64,000 nt of DNA from Seriola aureovittata (taxonomy: Eukaryota > Chordata > Actinopteri > Carangiformes > Carangidae), in the NCBI RefSeq assembly GCF_021018895.1, contig NC_079382.1, positions 23,835,001 to 23,899,000 of the forward strand. The letters run 5' to 3'. Positions 24,064 to 35,152 of this stretch are shown here, one piece after another. Numbering within the stretch: the first letter of the stretch is position 1; each line of letters starts with the position of its first letter. The notes under the pieces are model-generated. The model saw only the letters and a list, made by a program, of their open reading frames with translations. It searched no databases and was not told where the DNA came from. The translations under genes and the position numbers were made by a program.

Positions 24064-27000
24064 ATGTCGGCTACCGAGGACGACACGGAGCTCCGGGACC
24101 TGCTCATCCAGAACCTGGAGAACAACGGAGTCCTCAACAAGCTCAAGGTCCGACAACCTTTAACCTCACTCCGCTCCGTGTCACCGGGAATACCGATGCT
24201 AGGCTAATGATAGCTTAGCAGCTAGCAAGCAAGCTGAACGGGTTTCGGTGAAGTCACGGTGACTGTTGTAGATTCGGTACCGGGGGCAGGTTCGGGTTTT
24301 CTTGAGCCGGTTCTGAGGCGGCTCTGTGTTCGCTGACAGTTTGTTCCGGTAGAAACTGATCGGAAGGTTTGATCTTCAGACTCTTTGAAGATTTAATGAT
24401 CAAAATAAGTTTTAAAACCAGTTTCCAAACACACAGGAGCTCAAGTCAGTAGGAGAGGAAATCTTCACATTTCAAAAAAAGTCCCAATATTATGAAAATA
24501 CAGTCATAATGTAATGAAAATATAATCATAATGTAATGAAAATATAATCATAATATAATGAGAATAAAGTTATAATATAATCACAATACATTCATGATAT
24601 TATGAAAAAACAGTCATAATATAATGAAAATACAATCATAATATTATGAGAATAAAGTTGTAATTTTACAAGAAAAAAGTCATAATATGAGAATAAATGT
24701 TTTTTTCTCTCCAGATTTTACATTTCTAATTCTCGTAATATTATGACTTTATTCTGTGATGTCAGATTTCCTCCCTCATTGTGGCCTGACACACTGACGG
24801 TCTCCTCAGTTCAGAGCTGTGGCTAATTGTTATCTTCACTGTCCAGTCATCTCTCATCAACTGGTTAATCACTTGTCTAATAATGGAATAAAAAACATAT
24901 TAAACAGATTCTCCAAGATGATGATCTGACAAACGCTAAAGATGCTCAGATTATTATCACAGGGATCCACAACATTCACATAGAGAAGCCGTCCAGGTCA
25001 TTGATTAGTTTTATGTTGATGGACTAATTGATTAAACAAACCAGATGTGTCAGTGTGAACAAACAGAGACGCAGTGTGTAAATGAGAGTGACAGTAACTG
25101 TGGCCTGAACAAAGTTCGTCCAGTGACTTTCAGTTTCTCTTTTTATCTTTGATTCATCATTTCATCCATGAAAGGTCAGAAAATGATAAAGCTGCTTCTC
25201 TTTGAGGAAGTTTAACCAGAACTAGTGAAATGTTTTCTTTAAAATAAGAATCAATGAAGAATCAAAATGAATGTCCTGTTTCCTGCTGCAGGCGGAGATG
25301 AGGGCGGCCGTCTTCCTGGCCATGGAGGAGCAGGACAAACTGGAGGTGATGGTTCATGTTCACAGTGTACAGTACCAACCGTGGTTCCTGTCACTTTATT
25401 GATTTACATTTTGTTCCTCTTTGATCATCAGAATAAAACTCCTCTGATCAATGAAAACCTGAAGAAGTGTCTCAACACCAAAGACGGTGAGTCATTTACT
25501 CTCCTGTTTGTCCCTCATGCTTCTGTATTCAATCAATCAATCAGACTTTATTTGTAGAATAAAAGCAATAAAACGCACAAGAATAATTGACCAAGCAATA
25601 AATAAAAACAATAGAAATAAGATAATAATAACAGGAAATGAGGGAACGTTGAAGACTGGAGCAAAGATAATGACGCAGTGATGAAGATAAAATAATAAAA
25701 TACTAAAACAGAGGAGATGTATTTAAGTGAGGAAATAACCAGAAATAAAAGGAAAAGAATCCAGAAAATAATAACACAATAAAAGGACAAACCGGTGAAA
25801 CAGCTTGAAATATACAAATAAACAGAAAGATAAATAAATAAACATAAATAAAATTCAATTAACACCCAGACTGAAAAGGGCGGTGTTCCTGCTTCCCCTC
25901 AGCTGATGTCACCCAGCTGATGTTTGTTTATATGATGTTTATATATTTTTATCTGACGTTACTCGTGCCTTGGCCTCCATCTTGTTCCCTCCTCTGAGCT
26001 GCTGTCACTGTCCACACCGACGAGTCGGTCAGTGGACAGACATGTTGTAGGTGATGGGAGTCACCACAGGGGGGAGCTGTGGCTCAGCCTGCAGGATTCA
26101 AGGGAACCTGAAGAACCGTACTGGGTTCTCCTGCCATGTTTGTTACTTTAAGCTCAGAGGGTTTCAGTCGTCGAGGTTCTCTCCCTGCAGAACCCTCTGT
26201 CAGTTTCAGAACCAGAACCAGAGAGAAGTCTTCACACAGCAGCAGGTTGTTATAGAATATAGAACCACACTGCAGATGTTCATCTCACTTTGACTCTTCA
26301 CTGTATGAAGTCGATCAATCAACAGGAAGTTCATTTTGATTCATTGTATCAGTCGATATTAAAACAGTTTTTCCTCATCACATGATCATAAACTGAATGT
26401 GAACCAAACAAGAACTGGTCAATAACTGATCTGATGTTTCATCAATAAAGAAAATGATCAGTAGATTCATCAATGAAGAACTCACCTGTCCTGTCTCACC
26501 TGTCCTGTCTCACCTGTCCTGTCTCACCTGTCTTGTCTCATCTTTTCTGACTCATCTTTTCTGACTCACCTGTTCTGTCTCACCTGTCCTGTCTCACCTT
26601 TTCTGACTCACCTGTTCTGACTCACCTGTCCTGGTCTCACCTAACCTGACTCACCTGTCCTGGTCTCACCTGTCCTGACTCACCTGTCCTGTCTCACCTG
26701 TCCTGACTCACCTGTCCTTTCTCACCAAACCTGACTCACCTGTCCTGTCTCACCTGTTCTGACTCATCTGTTCTGACTCACCTGTCCTGGTCTCACCTAA
26801 CCTGACTCACCTGTCCTGGTCTCACCTGTCCTGACTCACCTGTCCTGTCTCACCTGTCCTGACTCACCTGTCCTGTCTCACCTAACCTGTCTCACCTGTC
26901 CTGTCTCACCTGTTCTGACTCACCTGTTCTGACTCACCGGTCCTGGTCTCACCTAACCTGACTCACCTGTCCTGGTCTCACCTAACCTGACTCACCTGTC

Positions 27001-28964
27001 CTGTCTCACCTGTCCTGACTCACCTGTCCTGTCTCACCTAACCTGACTCACCTGTCCTGTCTCACCTGTCCTGACTCACCTGTCCTGTCTCACCTGTTCT
27101 GACTCACCTGTTCTGACTCACCTGTCCTGGTCTCACCTAACCTGACTCACCTGTCCTGGTCTCACCTAACCTGACTCACCTGTTCTGACTCACCTGTCCT
27201 GGTCTCACCTAACCTGACTCACCTGTCCTCGTCTCACCTAACCTGACTCACCTGTCCTGTCTCACCTGTCGTGACTCACCTGTCCTGTCTCACCTAACCT
27301 GACTCACCTGTCCTGTCTCACCTGTCCTGACTCACCTGTCCTGTCTCACCTGTCCTGACTCACCTGTCCTGGTCTCGCTGCAGGTCGCCTTGTGGCCAGT
27401 CTGATCATGGACTTCCTGCAGGTCTTTAACCTGGACTTCACCTTGGCTGTGTTCCAGCCGGAGATCAACTCGGTGAGTGTCAGGTTAACGTGGTGACGCA
27501 GCCTCAGGTGTGACGTGACCTCAGACTGAGTGTATGTGGTCCGTCATCCTCACCTGTATTCTGGTTTGTGTTCACAGCTGTCACATCATCCACCTGTCTC
27601 TCTTCTTCTTTGGTTCTTTAACATGAACATCAGTCCTCACTTCACTTCCTGTTGATCATTAACAGGTTTAACTGTGGACTGGTCGATTGATTCAAAGATG
27701 ATTAGCCAATAATCAATCAGTCAAAATAATCGCGCTCATCCTTTAATCGTCAGCTGTTGTTATGGCGACTGTTTGGTGATGCAGTCAAAGACCCACCTGA
27801 TGAGTAGTGGATCTGTAAACATCAACATGTGCTTTCAGCTGCACGGTCTGGAAGGCCGGGACCTGGTCTGCAGAGAGCTGGGTCTGTCGGAGTCCGAGCT
27901 GAACAGGAAGTCCCCTCTGCTGCTGGAGCTGGTCAGGAGAGGACGCCACAAAGACGAGCCGAGCGTCTGCACTCAGGTGAGGACTCGTCCAGATGACAGT
28001 GTGTGTGTGTGTGTGTGTGTGATTGTGTGTGTGTGTGTGTGTGTGTGTTCAGAGGGTGGGTGTTATGATCTGGGTCACTGAGCTGCAGACTGTCAGTAGA
28101 GACTCAGGGTGCGGAGCTTTGGTTTCCTGTTGATCTCAGTGTGTCCTGGTTTCTGCTGCTGATGCTCCACATCTGCTGCAGCTGCAGAAGACTCGCCGGC
28201 CCCACGGCTCTTCTTCTCTCCACCTCTTCTCTTCTTCACTTCTTCACCTTCTCTTCTTCATCTCTTCTCCTCTTCTTCTCTTCTTCTCTTAACACTTCGA
28301 CAGAACTTTTAATTTGGTAAAAATGTTCATCTAGACTCACTAACTAATTCGATTTTGGTGGCTAAAGGTCAAAGTTCAAAGGTCATAGTGACCTCACAAA
28401 AAATGATTTTGGCACTGTGAACGTGATGTCTTGAACTCCTGAAGGGAATCCCTTCAAACTTGGCTCAAAAGGTCAAAGGTCAATTGGTAGCGGCCTCATA
28501 AAACCCAGTTTTGGCTTTGTGAATTCAATACCTCAGTAACACCGTTCACCTGGACATTTTGGTGGTCAAAGGTCAGATGAACAGGAAGTGACCTGGAACT
28601 AGTCTGAGTGGATTAACTGACTTTAAGTGATTCCTTAAGTGAACATTATGAACACATACATATACACATTAAAGAAAGTCACACTTTAAGGAAAATCTTA
28701 ACTGAAGGCGGTTTGTGAAAGTGACCCCTGACCTTTACATCTTAACATTCGTTTGAAAACATGAGTAATCCCTGAATGATGAGGTCAGAGAGGTTTATTT
28801 TGAAATTCTACTTTTAATTGATCCACTAAATCAACTTGAAATAAATGAATGTAGTTTTTACATTTGGTTTAGTGACGGTGTCTGTGTGAAACCTTCGTGG
28901 ATCAGTGTCCATCATGGCGTTGAAATTCTCTCTTTTTAAAAACGATATTTTTAAATGTAAATGA

Positions 28965-29030
<66 letters not shown>

Positions 29031-32000
29031 ATCTAACCTCTAAAACTCGTGTATTTCCTGTGTTCATGCTCTGATTGTTCCTCCTCTCACTTCGTAGGAA
29101 CCGTCTCAGAGACAGATCACACACGCCCGCAAGAAATATGACTTTTATGACAAGGTGAGTTTCCAGGAAACCTGTGTATGATGTCATTGGTCTCCGGCCA
29201 ATCACAGATGTTGTCATCAGGTGTTGATTGTTGTTCTTGTTTCCCGCCTACAGGAGCACAGCGGCTCGGTTTCAAAGGAAGACGTGAAGAGCGTCTTCAT
29301 GGATCTGTTCCCCAGACTGAACAAGTAGGAAATAATTATCCGTCCTGGTTACCATGGTAACACATTCAATAAATCTAAATGTCAGAGTTTCACTACTTAA
29401 ATATCGTGGCCAAAAGAACTCATGATACCTATGGACCAATCATTATCAAATATGACAGTCATCATCAGTAACTGTAAATCAACCAACCGGCAGTGTCTGA
29501 CTCCGCCCCCAACTCCCAGCTAATCCAAATATGGTCAAAGAGGAGGGGCCTGTGTGGAGCTGAGACTTTGGTTTAGGCTGGTTCTCACCCACCTGTCACT
29601 CAAAGAGGCCACGCCCTCAATCCTCCATAACATTAGTCCTTAATAAAATGTAAACAGGTGAGTTGTATAAACAGGTGAGTTGTATAAACAGGTGAGTTAT
29701 ATAAACAGGTGAGTTATATAAACAGGTGAGTTATATAAACAGGTGAGTTATATAAACAGGTGAGTTATATAAACAGGTGTCATGAAGGAGGAAATTAGCT
29801 CTAGAGACCAAAACAGTTTTTGTACCAGGCTGTAAACATGTTTATTTCTGCTGTAAAGTTGGACATTTTAACATGGGAGTCTCTGGGGACTGACTCACTG
29901 TTGGAGCCAGACTCTAGTGGTCGTTAGAGGAACTGCAGCTTCTGGTTCTTCAGTTTCGTTTTAATGAGCGCTAACGTTGTGTGATCTGCAGGAACATGTT
30001 GGAGAGGTTCATCAGTGACGAGCTCAGAGCTGCTGACAAAACCTTCTCTAAAGGTAAGATGGTTCATGGCAGCATTACAGACTGTACCTGTAAACAACAG
30101 TGGCAGGTATCAGCTGCTGTCACACCTGTGGAATCAGGTGTGTAACTCTGACACTGACTCGTCTCTGTGTCTGTTCTCAGCTGTAGACCTGCAGCTCTTT
30201 CTGGGGATGTACAGACGTCTCTTCTCTCAGTGCAGAAGTGTGGTGAGAGTCTCCGAATCTGTCTCATTTACATGTCGTGCTTTTGTCTTTTTTGGTCCTG
30301 CTAATGACCGTCTCATCAGTGGTGCCCAAACTGAGGGCTGTGGGTCCCTCCAGGGGCCCATGAATAAGCTTTAGTGGTCTCAAGGCGAATAAAGGCAGAG
30401 GGGAGGGGAAAGAAAAGATTTACAAGAAAATGAAGTTTTCTCTCATTTTTGTTTTTAATTTGGATTTAACAGCATATTTTCACCTGTCCAGGCCTCTGAA
30501 AGCCCCCCATCAATAATTCTCTAAAAAATCAGCTGAAAATCCTTCAACTAATGGATCCATCACACAGGTCAAAGACTGGGAGCCACTGAAATAATGTTTG
30601 ATGAGTGATTTGATTTGGCTGAACAGATAGAAAATGTTGGACTGTTCCTTTAATGTCATTATTTGCTTCATTTGATTGTTTTTCTTTTGTAAAGTCTTTA
30701 ACTGCTCTGTTGAAAATATACTAAAAACCAGGTGCTCCCCAGGAGCTCCCATTAATCTCCACCCTCTTCATGCTGTGTAGATTTATCTTGAAAAGATCAA
30801 AGTAGTTCAGTGAATTCACTCTGTGTCTTTGTTCAGGTGGTTCAGGACTCTGATGTCACCCCCCCCCCTGAGGAGAAGATCAGCTCTCCACCTGTCAGTA
30901 AGGTACGTCCGGCTCCACCAGCTGTGTGTGGTTGTGCTGTGAATCCACGAGGCCTGAGCTGTTTGTCAGCCAATCAGAAGAGAGGAGGCTCTGAGCCTCT
31001 CTTCTGATTGGCTGACTGTTTTCTGAGTGATCCAATAAAAATATAGCAGATTTCAGGTAAAAACACTGAGAGAAACCAAATCCTGCAAGGTTTGGATGGT
31101 GGGTCCAGGTGGGCGGGGCTTGGTGACTGCTTTGTTGTGACATCACAAAGTTCCAGAAGTCCTGACGGCTGGTTTTAAGGCTCAGTTTCTGAATACAGGC
31201 TGTGTGCATTTCTCTGTGGACTGAGGCTTTGATACTTTCACAGTATTAATATAGAAGCTAGAGCTGATCTATAATCTATAATCACACTACACATGGACGT
31301 CTAGAGATGATACCAACAAAGATGTTCCTACAGTTTTTATTGGCTGAGACATTTCTGCAGGTTGACTAATGCAACCTGATTTAAACTAGTAGCTTCTGAG
31401 AGGTGAGGAGAGACTGAAGGGTTTATGAAGAGCTGCTCCAACAGTCAGACACTGAAAGACGCCATGTTCAGACCAACATGAGCACATCATCATCAGCTGC
31501 TCTGATGGCGAGTGTCAGTGTGTGAGGTGTGTGTGTTGGTGCGGTGTCAGGTGTGTAGCCGCTGATGCCCTGTCCCTGTCGTGCACAGATCCCCAGGTAT
31601 AAAGGCCAGAAACACAGAGGACAGAGTCAGACAGCAGCCAAGGTAACGACGTGGCGAGCGCAGGGCAGACACGCTAACACCCTTAGCGCCTGCTGCTGAC
31701 GCCGACGCCCACACGCCGCTTCCATTCTTCTCTGTGTCACATTCACACAATCACTCAACTTTAACCCTTAAGCCTGATTGTCTTCTCAGAGTCAGACCTC
31801 AACACATGTGAAACATGTCGCTGTGACTTCCTCTACCTGAGGATGGCCCTTCAGAATAAAGCTTCAATCAGACTCCTCCTGTTTTTAAGTTTCCTTCAGG
31901 AACAGCTGTTAGGTGTGATAGTGTTAATGATAATAAAGTTGATGATGATGATGATGAGTTTGGAGTAGTGTCAGATCAGATATCAATGATATCAATGATG

Positions 32001-35000
32001 CAGAGAGAGAAATGCTCAGTGCATCATGGGAGTTCTGATGGTTAATGTCACGAGCTTCTGTCCAGTGATGGTGTGAGGGGTGTTGTACCTGCTGTCCACA
32101 GAGAGGGGGCGGAGCTCAGGACATATCAAACGCACTGCTGCAGGAGAAGCTTCATGGGAGTTGTAGTTCTTTCCCCCTCCGGTCGATCTGCGGACAGGAA
32201 ACCTCTCTGACTCAAACTCTGGAGCCGGTCTGACTGAGGCGGGACAGGAAGTGCCGTCCTGACCTCTGAAGTACAGATCCAGTGTTAAACCTGACATGCA
32301 GCTGTAGTCTGACTGTGTGGAGGGAAAGCGTAGCACCGCTCCTCACCTGACCCCAGACCAGCTTCAGAAACCTGAACCAGGATGAAGCGACTGTCTGAGG
32401 TCGTCAGCAGCTGCTCAGACTCACCTGTCTGCTTTAATCCTTCATCCTAACAGAAACTCTGAAGCCTGCAATGATGATCACATGACTCTGAGTCCGTGAA
32501 GTCCCAGACCCAGGTGTGGGGGACTCACCTGCACCATAACGACTCAGTGTCACGTCCTTTTCCACACCACTGACAGGAAACACAGTGACAGTGACTGACT
32601 TCCAGTGTAAAGGCACGATCCCTCCCACTCCTAGAGGACTTTTAATGTGAAATACCTGCAGGAAGTGTCCGGTTTTATTGATGGGACGAATTTTAAAAAC
32701 AGCAAAGTAGAAGCAGCTGAAAATAAAAGACACTTTGTTGATAATCAGAGTGGTGAGCAGGACACGGATCAGTGCTGTGGACATGGACATTATACTGAAC
32801 TGAATACAGATACTTATACAGTCAGTCAGTGTTTAACTGGAAACCAGCTTCATGTTGAAGTCCTGTGTACAAACTAAATGTCAACATTAATTAAGATGAT
32901 TCAGTGCAATAATCTTTCAAATGTGGATACAAGCACCAGAATTGGTGTGTTTTTCCATCTGGGGCCATTAATTTGAAAAATCCCATTAGCCACCGGAAAT
33001 TTCTGAATGATGAACCAAAACTTCTGTAAGAGTCGACAGTCTACTTCTCCTAACATTAGCTCTCTAGGCTAACTCGCTAACGTACTTTTTGTAAGTAATT
33101 AATTTCATTTCTTACAGTTTACTAAACTTCACCTTCTACAATGTTAAAATGTTTGATTTGACACCTGGATTATTAACGAGAGAAAATAGTGGATGAACTT
33201 ATTAAAAATAACATTTGCTTGCCAGAAGTGGCAGAAAGTTTCCAGTCTAGTACTTGTATCCACCTTTGATCTGCACTTACTGGAGATGTTGTGTGATCAT
33301 CATGGAGCCGGAGGCAGCGACACTCACTTCCTGTTTAGTGGTTAATCATCAGCTCTTTAATGAACCTCTGGACACTCGTCCAATGCTTGACGTGAAGCTG
33401 AACCTGCCGTGATGCGTTTCCTGTTTCCGTGTCGTCGAGCAGGACTCGGACTGTGTGACGTCTCTGGGTAGAGGAGACTTCCAGCAGCAGGACAGCAGGA
33501 CCTCCACCCTCGCTGTGAGGAGGGAGCGTCTGGACCTGGACCTGGAGGTGGAAGACGACCTGGACGACGGAGACTCGTTCTTCGACGACCCGCTGCCCAA
33601 ACCTCAGAAGACCTACGGCTGGTGAGGACGCCTGAACTCATCAGAGACGTTCGCTGCTCCCTCTGAATGTTGGTGAAAAAGAATTTGTTTACACAGCAAC
33701 AAGAAGTGTGGCTCCGCCCACCAGAAACAACAGTAAACACAGCCTCAGGATCTGAGTTATTTATCAGTTATTGATTTGAGTTATTGATCTGGAGTTATTG
33801 ATCTGAAGTTATAACTTTAATTACTGACAACTGAGGAAAGTTAAACTTGAGAGATTTGATACAGGATTTGGATTCGGTAAAGCTGCAGCTGACTTAGTTA
33901 GTTACTTAGTAAGTTAGTTAGTTAATTAGTTAGTGCAACTAGAGATGGTGCAGCTGATCAGTAACTACTTAGAAACTAACTAGTAAGTCAATAGTCGACG
34001 CAGTATTTCCCTGCAGGAAGTGTACCTGTAGAAAGATAATGTTTCTGTTTTCACAATAAAGGCCAGGCACTGCCTTCACATTAAGGTGCTTTTATTGTGG
34101 AGGGTATGGAGGAAGTGAGTCATCATTAGCTCACTGTAGCAAACGAGCAGCAGCACAGAAAATGAAGAAGTGCTGATGCTTGTGCAGAATGAGTCCAGAC
34201 ATGATGTGTGTCCCTCTGAACTGACCTGTCCAGGTGTCTAACCCCCCCCCACCCCCCGCAGTGCTTGACCTGTCACACCTGTTTCTGTATTTCCTGCTTT
34301 GTTTTGGATGTACCTCTGCTGTGCTGTCTGTTTTTGTCTTGTGTCTCCCCGTCCTGTCTTCTTTCCTCACCTGTCGCCCCTCTGTCTACCTGTGTGTCAC
34401 CCCCCCTGCAGTGTTGTCCCTCTTAGGGAGGAGTGTCTGTCTGGGCTGGTCGTCTCCCCCATGAGGCGAGGCAAAAGCCTCAGCGAGTGAGTGTGCACGG
34501 TTAGCCCCGCCCTCAGGTGTCAGCGTGAGTCAGATCAGACTGTCACTGTTACACTGCCTGCTTTGATGTCATCATCTCATGTGTGATGTCATCAGAGCTG
34601 CTCCGCTGACTGGCTGTGTGATGGGCTCAGACAGTCAGTCAGATTACACTCCATCAAACTGTAGTGACCTCTGAGGAGGAAGTGAGCGAGCAGCAGAGCA
34701 GCTCCGGGCATCGCCTCTCTCCTGGTTTCAACACGACTGAAACTAAGAGACCGAACGTCCTGACAGGTCCACGGGTCGACTGAGGACGTTAGACAGAATC
34801 ATATTAATGAGACTGACTCTGTAACAACCTTTGTCTCTCTCTCTCTTTGTCTCTCTGTCTCTCTCTCTCTGTCTCTCTGTTTCTCTCTCTCTCTCTCTCT
34901 GTCTCTCTCTCCCTCCCCCTCTCCCTCCCTCTCTCTCTCTCTCTGTTTCTCTCTCTCCCTCTCTCTCTCCCTCCCTCTCTCTCTCTCTGGTCTCAGTCTG

Positions 35001-35089
35001 TCTGTCCTGGCTGGTGACTCAGAGGGCGAGCGAGACGATCCTCTGTCTGAACACAGTCAGAGCTCTGAGCTCAGGTGAGCTATAGGTGT

Positions 35090-35152
<63 letters not shown>

